A DNA stretch of 64,000 bases from JADGGM01 sp025449955 (lineage in GTDB: Bacteria > Gemmatimonadota > Gemmatimonadetes > Gemmatimonadales > Gemmatimonadaceae). The notes under the pieces were generated by a model. That model saw only the letters and a program-made list of their open reading frames with translations. It searched no databases and was not told where the DNA came from. The position numbers and the translations under genes were made by a program. The DNA lies in contig DATBNO010000029.1 of NCBI GenBank assembly GCA_036554285.1, positions 1 through 64,000 on the forward strand. Direction: 5' to 3'. Of the stretch, positions 34,622 to 44,815 are shown piece by piece; within the stretch, counting starts at the first letter, position 1; every line of letters starts with the position of its first letter.

Positions 34622-35550
34622 GGCCCGCAATGTGTGCCCGATTTGTTAGTGCCCTCTGCCTGACCGCGGCGATGGCGGCCACCCCCGCGCTGTTGCCGGC
34701 GCAACGACAACACCGGAACGATGATGATGAAACGTCCCGCGTCGACACGACCGTCGCGCTGTCGAGCGGAGGCGTGGTCGAGCTCTCGCTGATCTCTGGC
34801 GAGATCAAAGTCACGAGCTGGAATCGCGACCAGGTCCGCATCAAGGCCTCGAGCGATGGTGGCTTACTGCAGTTCGACGCCACGAACGGCCGCGTGAGCC
34901 TGACGGTCCGCTCCGATCACGATGACATGGGTGACACCGAGTACGACGTCACCATTCCCGCCGGCGCGCGCCTCATCACCCACAGCGTGTCGGCCGACAT
35001 CACCACCGACGGCGGAAGCGACGTGGAAGCGCACGCCGTGAGCGGCGATGTGAGCGTGAGCAACGTGACGGGTCGAGCGACGATCGAATCCGTATCCGGT
35101 TCGCTCACCGCCACGCACGTTGGGCACGGCTTGCGGGTCAATGGCGTGAGCAGCGATATCAAGGCAACCGACATCACGGGTGACATCAACGCCCAGTCGA
35201 CGAGCGGCGACATCATCCTCGGCAGCACGCATTCGTCCTTCGTGCACACCGAGACGGTGAGCGGTGACACACGTTTCGGCGGCACCCTCGACCGCGCGGG
35301 CCGCTACGACTTCCACTCGCATTCCGGTGACATCGTCCTCGCCGTGCCGGCGATCGGCGTCACCTTCGACATCAGTACGTTCAGCGGCGACGTGCAGAGC
35401 GACTACCCCATGACGCTGCAGCCCGGCTCCGAAGTCGGACAGAAGCACATGGAATTCTCGATCAACGGCGGCGGCGCCCGGGTCACCGCCGAAACGTTCA
35501 GCGGTGGCGTCACAGTCGAGCGGCCCGGCCACTCTTCCCACGAGGACTAG
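34618..35550 (+). CDS. Exported DUF4097 beta-solenoid protein (first of three)
   Basis: 310 residues from GTG at 34618 (overlapping the anti-sigma stop); an ATG four codons on is an alternative. Signal peptide ends near LLPAQ. The body is built of short strands with turns like VSGDVSV, ESVSGSLTA and STSGDIILG, the DUF4097 right-handed beta-helix pattern. These proteins are of unknown function but are commonly linked to ECF sigma factors and their anti-sigma partners. Likely a surface or periplasmic target of the sigma operon. Confidence 0.87.
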   Translation: MRPAMCARFVSALCLTAAMAATPALLPAQRQHRNDDDETSRVDTTVALSSGGVVELSLISGEIKVTSWNRDQVRIKASSDGGLLQFDATNGRVSLTVRSDHDDMGDTEYDVTIPAGARLITHSVSADITTDGGSDVEAHAVSGDVSVSNVTGRATIESVSGSLTATHVGHGLRVNGVSSDIKATDITGDINAQSTSGDIILGSTHSSFVHTETVSGDTRFGGTLDRAGRYDFHSHSGDIVLAVPAIGVTFDISTFSGDVQSDYPMTLQPGSEVGQKHMEFSINGGGARVTAETFSGGVTVERPGHSSHED

Positions 35551-35556
35551 ACCCCG

Positions 35557-36363
35557 ATGCGAACCATCCTTCGCGGTACCATTGCGCTCGCGGCCCTCGC
35601 CGCGCTCGCCGCTCCGTTAGGCGCCCAGACGGCCGATGCGCAGAACGGCGACACGTTCGATTGGTCGGGGGCCGTTCCCGCCGGCAGCTGGCTGCGGGTG
35701 AAAAATCTGAATGGCGCCGTGGACGTGGAAGCAGCCTCCGGCGACCAGGCCTCGGTGCACGCAGTCAAAGAGTATCACGGCAACGCCGATCCGAAACGCG
35801 TCCACTTCGTCGTCACCAAGGACGGCAACAACGTCACCGTGTGCGCGCTCTGGCACGAGGGCGACTCGTGCGATGAAAACGGCTACCACTCGCACAGCGA
35901 TGGCAATCACAACGACAACGTCTCCGTGCACTTCACCGTCAAACTGCCCAAGGGCGTCATGGTGAACGCCGGTACGGTCAACGGTGAGGTCCGGGTGAGC
36001 GGCGCTACGGCGCCGGTCAAAGCCTCGACGGTGAACGGATCAATCGAAGCGACCACGACCAGCGGACCGGTCGACGCGACCACCGTGAACGGCGACGTAC
36101 ACGTCCGCATGGACGCGCTCACAGGCGACGGCGACCTGCGCTACAACACGGTCAATGGCTCGATCACGGCGGACCTCCCGGCCAACCTCAACGCGGAGAT
36201 CGACCTCGAGACCGTCAACGGCTCGCTGACGTCCGACTTCCCGATCACGCTCACCGGGAGCATCAACCCGCGCCACCATATCCACGCGACCATCGGATCC
36301 GGCGGCCGACACATCGAGTTCCACACAGTGAACGGCAGCGTGGAGCTCAAGAAACTCAGCTGA
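35557..36363 (+). CDS. Exported DUF4097 beta-solenoid protein (second of three)
   Basis: 268 residues with a signal peptide ending near LGAQ. It shares the FDWSGAVPAGSWLRVKNLNG opening and repeated TVNGS turns with the third paralogue, so the two are products of duplication. A His/Asp/Asn-rich loop (YHSHSDGNHNDN) and the two nearby cysteines (VCALW, DSCDEN) could bind metal; that is inference. It starts 6 bases after the first paralogue. A motif copy at 35616 lies in the signal peptide coding part. Between it and the third gene is a 121-base gap with a GC-rich hairpin (about 36398-36438). Confidence 0.85.
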   Translation: MRTILRGTIALAALAALAAPLGAQTADAQNGDTFDWSGAVPAGSWLRVKNLNGAVDVEAASGDQASVHAVKEYHGNADPKRVHFVVTKDGNNVTVCALWHEGDSCDENGYHSHSDGNHNDNVSVHFTVKLPKGVMVNAGTVNGEVRVSGATAPVKASTVNGSIEATTTSGPVDATTVNGDVHVRMDALTGDGDLRYNTVNGSITADLPANLNAEIDLETVNGSLTSDFPITLTGSINPRHHIHATIGSGGRHIEFHTVNGSVELKKLS

Positions 36364-36484
36364 CCGCGCCCTCGTAGGATACAGTGCGGGTGCACGCGCC
36401 CCGCCCCGCCCGCGTGCCGCGGGTGCGGCGGGGCTCGATCGTTAGGCACTCGCGACGTCCCACTCGATTGCACACGAGGTCGAC

Positions 36485-37294
36485 ATGAGCCGGGTACTGA
36501 TGGGCGTTGGCGTGGCCGCTGCGTTAGTCGCCGCCGGATGCGTGCATACGTCGCACTACGAATCGAACGCCTTCGCCTGGAACGGCGCCGTGCCCGCCGG
36601 GCACTGGGTGCACATCCACAATCTGAACGGCACCATCAGCGTGATCCCGAGCACCGGCGCGAACGTCGAGGTCCATGCCTCCAAGCGCTGGTCGCGCGGT
36701 GGCGACATGGTGCACTTCATCGAGAGTGCCGGGGACGACGGCGTCACGATCTGCGCCGTGTACCACGAGGGCGACAGCTGCAGCCCCAACCACTATTCGA
36801 GCAACGAGCACCACGGGCTCTTCGCCAGCCTGTTCGGCCAGCACAGCGATGCGCGCGTGGATTTCATCGTGAACATCCCGGCAGGGGTCAACCTCGACCT
36901 CGGCAGCATCAACGGGTCCGTTCGCGCGTCGGGCACGTCGGGAACGGTCGACGCGAAGGTGGTCAATGGCGACATCGACATCGCGTCGCATCAAGGCGCG
37001 CTGGATCTGGTCACCGTGAACGGAAGCGTGACGGCCGCGCTCGATACGCTTCCCGCCATGGGCGACATCTCGATGAAGTCGGTGAACGGCTCGGTCACGG
37101 CCGTATTGCCGCCCAAGCTCGATGGGACCGTGGACTTCTCCACCGTCACCGGACACATCTCCAACGGCTTCCAACTGACCACCGACGGGCCGACCAGCAC
37201 GAGGAAGCTCAGCGGCACCGTGGGCGCCGGCGGATCGCGACACATCGAGCTGTCCACGGTCAACGGCAGCGTCACGCTCCTCAAGCACGCCTGA
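36485..37294 (+). CDS. Lipoprotein DUF4097 beta-solenoid (third of three)
   Basis: 269 residues with a lipoprotein signal (MGVGVAAALVAAGC). Repeats of the form VNGSV occur through the C-terminal half (DLVTVNGSVTAAL, MKSVNGSVTAVL, STVNGSVTLL). It is clearly related to the second paralogue, including the FAWNGAVPAGHWVHIHNLNG start and a Cys/His loop (VYHEGDSCSPNHY). A strong terminator follows 23 bases after the stop and closes the sigma operon. Confidence 0.85.
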   Translation: MSRVLMGVGVAAALVAAGCVHTSHYESNAFAWNGAVPAGHWVHIHNLNGTISVIPSTGANVEVHASKRWSRGGDMVHFIESAGDDGVTICAVYHEGDSCSPNHYSSNEHHGLFASLFGQHSDARVDFIVNIPAGVNLDLGSINGSVRASGTSGTVDAKVVNGDIDIASHQGALDLVTVNGSVTAALDTLPAMGDISMKSVNGSVTAVLPPKLDGTVDFSTVTGHISNGFQLTTDGPTSTRKLSGTVGAGGSRHIELSTVNGSVTLLKHA

Positions 37295-37316
37295 CACCTT
37301 CTGCCTAACCGAAAGT

Positions 37317-37362
37317 GAGACGCGGGGTGGCCGGTTCGCCGGCCACCCCGCGTCTCCTTTTC
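37317..37362 (+). terminator. Strong rho-independent terminator
   Basis: An 18-bp perfect stem, GAGACGCGGGGTGGCCGG (37317-37334) with CCGGCCACCCCGCGTCTC (37339-37356), loop TTCG, followed by CTTTT. It ends the ECF sigma operon. TTCG is a very stable tetraloop. Confidence 0.93.
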
Positions 37363-37392
37363 CGTCAAAGGCGGACGTCTAACGCGAACGGG

Positions 37393-37713
37393 TCACATGC
37401 CGGCGGCGACGTCTCCCAGAACCGTTGCCGTGACCAGACCAGATCCGCCGCTCACCGGCCTGAAATCGCGTCGCGGCTCGAAATGCTCGGCGCGCAGGCT
37501 CGCCAGCTCGATTCTCGATACATCCAGCGTCTTCCAGCCGTGCTCGGCCGTATCGTTGCCGAACCCGCTCACTTGATATGCCTCCAAGACCTCGGTGCCG
37601 TCGGGCTTCCGAAGGATGGCATGCGGTTGCACTGCGAACGGAGCGCCTCCGGCGTACGAGAGGTCGAGTACTCTCCGGTCCTCGAGCGCCTGCATGATGA
37701 TGTCGCGGTACAC
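37393..37713 (-). CDS. Small WYL-like domain protein
   Basis: 106 residues. I chose the GTG at 37713 because AGGAGGAG lies 5 bases upstream, the best ribosome binding site in the area; the open frame extends to 38175 but without such a signal. The protein begins YRDIIMQALEDRRVLDLSY and continues with GGAPFAVQPHAILRKPDG, like the small ligand-binding WYL domain fold of transcription regulators, without any DNA-binding part. Likely a stand-alone sensor fold; function unknown. Confidence 0.7.
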   Translation of the reverse strand: MYRDIIMQALEDRRVLDLSYAGGAPFAVQPHAILRKPDGTEVLEAYQVSGFGNDTAEHGWKTLDVSRIELASLRAEHFEPRRDFRPVSGGSGLVTATVLGDVAAGM

Positions 37714-37852
37714 GTCTCCTCCTAAAATCGAGCGATCGGACCTGGCGGACCGATCTGCCTGTCGCACAGAGCTTACTGATTGTCCGCCACGTTCGCTAGC
37801 GACCTCGCCACAGTGCCGTAGCGCGTTGCGTGCCCGCTCATACATTTCGCGC

Positions 37853-38584
37853 GTGCCGTCGCACATCGCCCTTCCTTCCACCGTGCGCCGACTCCCGCTC
37901 GCGCTCGCTGCGCTCGCACTGGCCACTGCCGGCCTGCACGCCCAGGACACGTCGGCCACGCGTGACACGCTTTCAGCACGTGCGGTAGCCGCGCAGCCCG
38001 ACACGAGCGCAGCCGACTCCCTTGCCGCGCGGGCCGAGTCACGCGCGCGGGCGCGCGACCGCCGCAGCTTCCGGACGCATTTCGTGTTCGGATTCGTGAC
38101 CAGCATTCTGGCGCACGAAGCCGGACATGTCGTGGCATCGCTCGCTGTTGGCGCACATCCGTCGTTCGGGTTCAACGAGTTTCGTCCGACGATTTACTCG
38201 GGCATCGACGCGAGCCTCCATCCCACGAAGCAATTCATTTTCTCGAGCGCAGGACTCACCGTTCAGTCCTTGCTCGACGAATCGATTCTCGACGTTCCCC
38301 ATCGCGGCGGGTCGGCCTTCGAGCGCGGGATCCTGGCCGGCGGCATAGGCACGGTCCTCTTCTACATCACGCTCGGCCGCAACGGGTCGGTGAGCGACGT
38401 CGCGTACATGGCGCAGACGTCCAAGCTGTCCAAAGATCAGGTGTCGCTGATTTACGGCGGTATCGCAGCATTGCACGCGGTGCGAATTCATGGCATGGCC
38501 AAGTACGCGCACTTCTTCACGGCGCCGAGTGATCGAGGAGGGATGAAGGTCGGAATGCGGATCGACGGCGATTTCGGCGACTGA
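37853..38584 (+). CDS. Exported protein with HEAGH zinc-protease-like motif
   Basis: 243 residues if started at GTG 37853; a GTG at 37883 is an alternative and both give a signal peptide (LPLALAALALATAGLHAQ). A segment FVFGFVTSILAHEAGHVVAS contains HExxH within a hydrophobic stretch, as in site-2-protease-like M50 peptidases, but the second M50 motif (NxxPxxxxDG) is not seen. At least two more hydrophobic segments follow (GILAGGIGTVLFYITLG, IYGGIAALHAVRI). It may be a degenerate intramembrane protease or a zinc-binding membrane protein. Confidence 0.6.
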   Translation: MPSHIALPSTVRRLPLALAALALATAGLHAQDTSATRDTLSARAVAAQPDTSAADSLAARAESRARARDRRSFRTHFVFGFVTSILAHEAGHVVASLAVGAHPSFGFNEFRPTIYSGIDASLHPTKQFIFSSAGLTVQSLLDESILDVPHRGGSAFERGILAGGIGTVLFYITLGRNGSVSDVAYMAQTSKLSKDQVSLIYGGIAALHAVRIHGMAKYAHFFTAPSDRGGMKVGMRIDGDFGD

Positions 38585-38605
38585 TCGTCCACGCCGCGGG
38601 CGTTG

Positions 38606-40168
38606 TCACGGCATCAGTTCGTAGATGGCGCCGTCGTGCGTGCGTACCACGAGATGCACGCGTTGCGGGACGAGCTGCAGCAACGCGGTAGGCGTGGCCG
38701 CAAACTGGCTGGACCGGTTGAACGCCACGATCAGTCCGTGCTCGTGCGCTACCACCTCCGCCACGGCCTGCGCTGTGTCGCGAGTCGGCGCCTGTGGGAG
38801 CGCGCGCGACCAGCGGTTCGCGTGAAAGTAGAGTGCGGTGGTGTAGTTCGTGTACAGCGGTCGGGCCGCCGCGTGATCCCGCACCCACGCAATGAGCGGG
38901 GATCCGAACCAGCTCTCGTCTGCGTAATCGTTACCCGTCTCCTCGGCATAGCTGCCTTGTTGGGCCGTGACCCACGCCGACGCGCCGCACCACGCCATGA
39001 GGAGAGTGGCCGCCACGACACGCGCTGGTCGGCGCCAGCCCCGCCAACCGTTGCGCACCGCGAGCGCGACGCCCACGATCACCAGCAACATGAGCGGCGA
39101 CAGCAATCGCTCGTCTAACGGAATGGCCGGATCGGCGAATATCCGCGCCGTGACCACGACGGCCACGTAGCACGTTGCCATCACCCCGATGGCCGCCACG
39201 GCCCTCGGCGTGCGATCGTCCACCGTCTCGTCCGTGGTCGGCGCGCGGCCTGTACCGAGCACGCGCGCCCGCACATCCCATCGGCGGGCAGCGTCGCGGC
39301 CTAACGCAACGAGGGCGACGCCCGCGATCATCGCCGGGATGATGCGCCACAGACCACCCACGAGCGGCGCCGCCCAGGTGACCACCGTGCGCGCGCCCTC
39401 GTGCAGCGTCGGCGCGATCTGGCCGTACACGCTGAATTCGCGGATACCGCCGCCGTGCGTCTCGAGGCGCGTGCGGATCATCCACGCGATGAGCACCGCT
39501 GCACCCGGAGCCACGCCCGCAACCGCGCGCCGCACGCGCTCGCGCAGCGTGCCGGAGCGGGCGAATCCCCACACAGCGACGGCCGCGACGACGGACACGC
39601 CCGCATACCGCACCATCGCCGACGCCGCGGCTGCGACGCCAGCGGCAACCGGCGATCTCGGACGGACGATCATGCACGCGAGGGTGACCGCCATGAGCGC
39701 GAAAAACAGCGGCTCGCTGAGGACGTCGAGGTACACGTACGCGACGGCCGGCGTGACCGCGACGGCGATCGCGGCGATGGCGCCGGCGATGCGCCCTTCG
39801 GCCCAGCTCGCGATGAGAAACACGATGGCGATGAGCACCAGCGCCGCGACCCCGTTCACCACCCGCGCCGCCTGCACGGGGTCTGCGCCTAACGCAACGG
39901 GTGCGGCGAGCACGGTCGACAATCCCGGCGGAAAGTGGGACAGCGGCTCGGCGCTGTCCGGGCTGTCCCAGCTGTCGTCCGGTACCTCGAGCGTGCCGTG
40001 CGCCGCGAGCGATTTGGCGGCCGCCACGTATTGCACGGCGTCGGGATCGAGACCCGGTCCCGCGGGCTGCGTCCAGTCGAACACGAACCAACACGCGATG
40101 GCGCCGAGGAGAACTGCCAGCGGGACGCGGAACGAGGGAAGGCCGGAGGACGGTGTTCGGAGTAACAT
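38606..40168 (-). CDS. Polytopic membrane glycosyltransferase-like protein
   Basis: 520 residues from the ATG at 40168. About eleven membrane helices are seen, with an early loop DWTQPAGPGLDPDAVQYV that includes the Asp expected in GT39/GT-C mannosyltransferases (DPD), and FPPGLSTVLAAPVALG. GT-C enzymes move sugars from lipid-linked donors to lipids or proteins on the outer side of the membrane. The specific role is open. The long frame on the opposite strand (38931-41078) is a shadow. Motif copies at 39300 and 39887 lie within the gene. Confidence 0.75.
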   Translation of the reverse strand: MLLRTPSSGLPSFRVPLAVLLGAIACWFVFDWTQPAGPGLDPDAVQYVAAAKSLAAHGTLEVPDDSWDSPDSAEPLSHFPPGLSTVLAAPVALGADPVQAARVVNGVAALVLIAIVFLIASWAEGRIAGAIAAIAVAVTPAVAYVYLDVLSEPLFFALMAVTLACMIVRPRSPVAAGVAAAASAMVRYAGVSVVAAVAVWGFARSGTLRERVRRAVAGVAPGAAVLIAWMIRTRLETHGGGIREFSVYGQIAPTLHEGARTVVTWAAPLVGGLWRIIPAMIAGVALVALGRDAARRWDVRARVLGTGRAPTTDETVDDRTPRAVAAIGVMATCYVAVVVTARIFADPAIPLDERLLSPLMLLVIVGVALAVRNGWRGWRRPARVVAATLLMAWCGASAWVTAQQGSYAEETGNDYADESWFGSPLIAWVRDHAAARPLYTNYTTALYFHANRWSRALPQAPTRDTAQAVAEVVAHEHGLIVAFNRSSQFAATPTALLQLVPQRVHLVVRTHDGAIYELMP

Positions 40169-40290
40169 GCCGGGCCGAAGTATACCCCAACCACGACTCG
40201 TTCGCCCGTGGCCCGCTCCCGCAAACGCGTCGCCTCTGTCGTTCGCGACCCGTTCCGCGTATCGTGTTTGCTCCTCCAATCGCCGTCACC

Positions 40291-41787
40291 ATGGTCACGA
40301 TCCACACGCTGGGCGGTCTGTCCCTGCGGGGTGTCGTCGGCTTCGACGACGCGACACCCGACAATCGGCGCGCCATGGCCCTGCTGGCGCTGCTGGCCGT
40401 TGCCGGTGAGCGCGGTGTGGATCGTGACCGTGCGCGCGAGCTCCTCGGCCTGCCCGACCGGCAGGAGCCGGATGCGCTAACGGTGACCGTGGATGTGATC
40501 CGGAATGCCGCCGGTCCGGGCGCGATTCGGACGGACCAGGCATTGCACGTGAACCTCGCCGTCGTGCGCGCCGACGTGGCCGAATTCGAGCGCGCGCTCG
40601 ACGATCGCGACGCGCGCACCGCGGTTGCGCTGTACACCGGTCCGTTTCTCGGCGGGTTCTCGCTGGCTGACACACCGGCATTTGACCAGTGGGTCATCCG
40701 TGAGCGCGAACGGCTGGAGCGACGTCTCCGAAGCGCGCAGGCGATGCTCGCGTTGCGCAACACGCCCACCGGTCGCACCGCCGGGATTCCCGCCCTCAAG
40801 CGACCCGCGTCGGCCACGCCGAGGTCGGAGACGGCGCTCGACACCGCGCCGCGGGCGGCCGCCCAAAGTCGCGAACGCGGGGCAATCATCGGCGGACGGT
40901 ATCGCGTGTTAGGCGAGCTGGGCCGCGGTGCCATGGCGGCGGTGCTGTTGGCTCGCGACATCAAGCACGAGCGCGACGTCGCGATCAAGTTCGTGCGGTC
41001 GGACGCCGCCGACGCGAACGCCCTCGCCCGGTTCCAGCGCGAGATCGCGCTCGTCGCGGGGTTGCAGCATCCGCACATCCTGCCGCTGTACGACTCCGGC
41101 GAGTCGGGCGGGTCGCTGTACTACGTGATGCCGTACATCGCCGGGCAATCCCTCCGCGAGCGGCTCGACGCCGGGCACGCTCTTCCGTTAGGCGAGGCGC
41201 TCCGTATCGCCCGCGAGGCCGGCGACGCGCTGGCGCACGCGCACGCGCACGGCGTCATCCACCGCGACGTGAAGCCCGCCAACATTCTGCTCTCCGGCGG
41301 CCACGCGCTGGTGGGCGACTTCGGGATCGCGCGCGGCACGCCCCGCGCCGCGGGCCGCCGCCTTACGGACGACGGCTTCGCGGTCGGCACCCCCGCGTAC
41401 ATGAGCCCGGAGCAGGCATGCGGCGATCCGGTGGACGCGCGCAGCGACGAGTACAGTCTGGCGTGCGTGCTCTACGAAATGCTGGCCGGGACGCCGCCCT
41501 TCCCCGGCTCCCGCGGCCAGTCCGCACTCGCCCAACGCTTCCTCGCCGATGCCGCTCCGTTAGGCGAGAAGCGCCCCGACACGCCCGCGCCCGTCGCGCG
41601 GGCCGTCGCCACCGCCCTCGCCCGCTCGCCGTCCGAGCGCTTCGCCGGCGTCGCCGAGTTCCTCGCCGCATTCGAGAGCACGTCGCCGGCCGAACGTGGC
41701 CCGACGCGTTTCTCGCGTGTGCGCCGGTGGTTCGGTCTCTCGCTGCCTGTGGTCGCGCTGGTCGCGGCCGGCGTGCGACCAGGCTGA
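40291..41787 (+). CDS. Ser/Thr protein kinase with N-terminal BTAD-like region
   Basis: 498 residues. The first 150 residues resemble a bacterial transcriptional-activator (BTAD/SARP) module: TLGGLSLRGVVG, RAMALLALLAVAGERGVDRD, RERERLERRLRSAQAMLAL. The kinase follows, with GELGRGAMAAVLLAR, the lysine in VAIKF, HRDVKPANIL, GDFGIAR and GTPAYMSPEQ. One hydrophobic segment (LSLPVVALVAAGV) closes the chain and the usual long sensor domain is absent, so the C-terminus looks short. All catalytic residues are intact. Motif copies at 40908, 41187 and 41559 all read Leu-Gly in frame. Confidence 0.88.
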   Translation: MVTIHTLGGLSLRGVVGFDDATPDNRRAMALLALLAVAGERGVDRDRARELLGLPDRQEPDALTVTVDVIRNAAGPGAIRTDQALHVNLAVVRADVAEFERALDDRDARTAVALYTGPFLGGFSLADTPAFDQWVIRERERLERRLRSAQAMLALRNTPTGRTAGIPALKRPASATPRSETALDTAPRAAAQSRERGAIIGGRYRVLGELGRGAMAAVLLARDIKHERDVAIKFVRSDAADANALARFQREIALVAGLQHPHILPLYDSGESGGSLYYVMPYIAGQSLRERLDAGHALPLGEALRIAREAGDALAHAHAHGVIHRDVKPANILLSGGHALVGDFGIARGTPRAAGRRLTDDGFAVGTPAYMSPEQACGDPVDARSDEYSLACVLYEMLAGTPPFPGSRGQSALAQRFLADAAPLGEKRPDTPAPVARAVATALARSPSERFAGVAEFLAAFESTSPAERGPTRFSRVRRWFGLSLPVVALVAAGVRPG

Positions 41788-41895
41788 TGATGGTCCGGCG
41801 GGGGTTGCCTCGTCCCCCGCATCCGCCGTAAGAATGAACGGAACCCTTCGCGCCCGCACGGCGGGCGTCTTCGATTGGCACATGGGAGTGAACTC

Positions 41896-43560
<1,665 letters not shown>

Positions 43561-43575
43561 GCGGCCGGAACTCCG

Positions 43576-44796
43576 TTAGGCGGGTGGGTAGACCTCCACG
43601 CCGTCGATGAACGCCCAGTCGCACGCGTTCGGACGAAAGTTGTACAGCCAGTGGTCCACGCTCGGCGCGTCGATCACCACGAAGTCGGCGCGCTTGCCGG
43701 GCTCGAGCGATCCGATCTCGGCCTCGAGGCCGACGGCGCGCGCCGCATAGATCGTCGCGCCTTTGAGCGCCTCGGCCGGCGTCATGCGCTGCATCGTGCA
43801 CGCCAGCGTGAGCGCCAACGGCAGGTGCGCGCTCGGCGCCGAGCCCGGGTTGAAGTCCGTCGCCACCGCCACCGGGACGCCGGCCGCGATGAACCGCCGT
43901 GCCGGCATCGGCGGCTGACGCAAGTACAGCGTTGCTAACGGAAGGCTGACGGCGACGACGCCCGCCGCCGCCATCGCCGCGATGCCGGCATCCGAGGCGT
44001 GCTCGAGGTGGTCCGCCGAGATCGCGTGCACCTGGGCGGCGAGCGCCGCACCGTCGCCGTCGCTCAGCTGGTCCGCGTGCAGCTTCGCGGCGAGGCCCGC
44101 GTCGCGCGCCGCGCCCAGAATGCGACGTGCTTCGTCCACCGTGAATGCGCCGCGCTCCACGAAGACGTCGCAGCACGCGGCCAGGCCGTCGCGCGCCGCC
44201 GCCGGGATCATCTCGTCCGCCACCAGCGCGACGTACGCCTCGCGCCGATCGCGCATCTCGGGCGGCACGGTGTGCGCGCCTAACAATGTCGGCACGATGC
44301 GTTGCGGGCCCGCGGCCGCCAGATCGCGATAGACGCGCAGGAGCCGCAGCTCCTCCCGCACCGTGAGTCCGTAGCCGCTCTTGCACTCCACGGTCGTGAT
44401 GCCTAACGACAGCATCTCCCGCAGAAAGGCCGAGCACTTGTCGATCAAGTCCTCCGACGACGTCGCGTGCGTCTGCGCGACCGTCGACGCGATGCCGCCG
44501 CCGGCAGCCGCGATCTCCTGATAGCTCTTCCCCTGAATGCGCTCGACGAACTCGTTCGCGCGCCAGCCGCCGAATGCGAGATGCGTGTGGCAGTCGATGA
44601 GGCCGGGAATCACCAACGTGCGCGACGAGCCCCGGGAGGTCGGCTCGTCCATGACGTACTCGGCGGGCAGCGCTGCGTCCGGTCCCACCCACGCGATGCG
44701 TCCGTCGCGCCACGCGAGCGCGGCGTTCGCGATCGGATGGACGTCGCCCTGGCCGCCGTCGGCAGCACAGGTGGCCAGCATGCCAATGCCTCGCAT
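43576..44796 (-). CDS. hutI: Imidazolonepropionase
   Basis: 406 residues from the ATG at 44796, which gives the usual N-terminus. The amidohydrolase metal site is intact: DCHTHLAFGG, LGAHTVPPE, KLHADQLSD and ATDFNPGSAP. It hydrolyses imidazolonepropionate to formiminoglutamate, the third step of histidine breakdown, right after HutU. The genes converge, so they are not one operon, which is unusual for hut. The stop codon (TAA) falls inside the motif GCCTAAC (43575-43581). hutH and a formiminoglutamase are not in this window. Confidence 0.95.
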   Translation of the reverse strand: MRGIGMLATCAADGGQGDVHPIANAALAWRDGRIAWVGPDAALPAEYVMDEPTSRGSSRTLVIPGLIDCHTHLAFGGWRANEFVERIQGKSYQEIAAAGGGIASTVAQTHATSSEDLIDKCSAFLREMLSLGITTVECKSGYGLTVREELRLLRVYRDLAAAGPQRIVPTLLGAHTVPPEMRDRREAYVALVADEMIPAAARDGLAACCDVFVERGAFTVDEARRILGAARDAGLAAKLHADQLSDGDGAALAAQVHAISADHLEHASDAGIAAMAAAGVVAVSLPLATLYLRQPPMPARRFIAAGVPVAVATDFNPGSAPSAHLPLALTLACTMQRMTPAEALKGATIYAARAVGLEAEIGSLEPGKRADFVVIDAPSVDHWLYNFRPNACDWAFIDGVEVYPPA

Positions 44797-44815
44797 TACA
44801 CCCACGATCCCAGTC

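Noticed and set aside
36000..37300. Repeated VNGS-coding blocks as a CRISPR or tandem DNA repeat
   Set aside because: The repeats are at protein level with irregular spacing; they are turns of the DUF4097 beta-helix.
38931..41078. A 715-codon open frame on the minus strand
   Set aside because: It runs antisense to the kinase and out of frame through the membrane glycosyltransferase gene. Arg/Ala/Gly-rich with no domain; a shadow of GC-rich codons.
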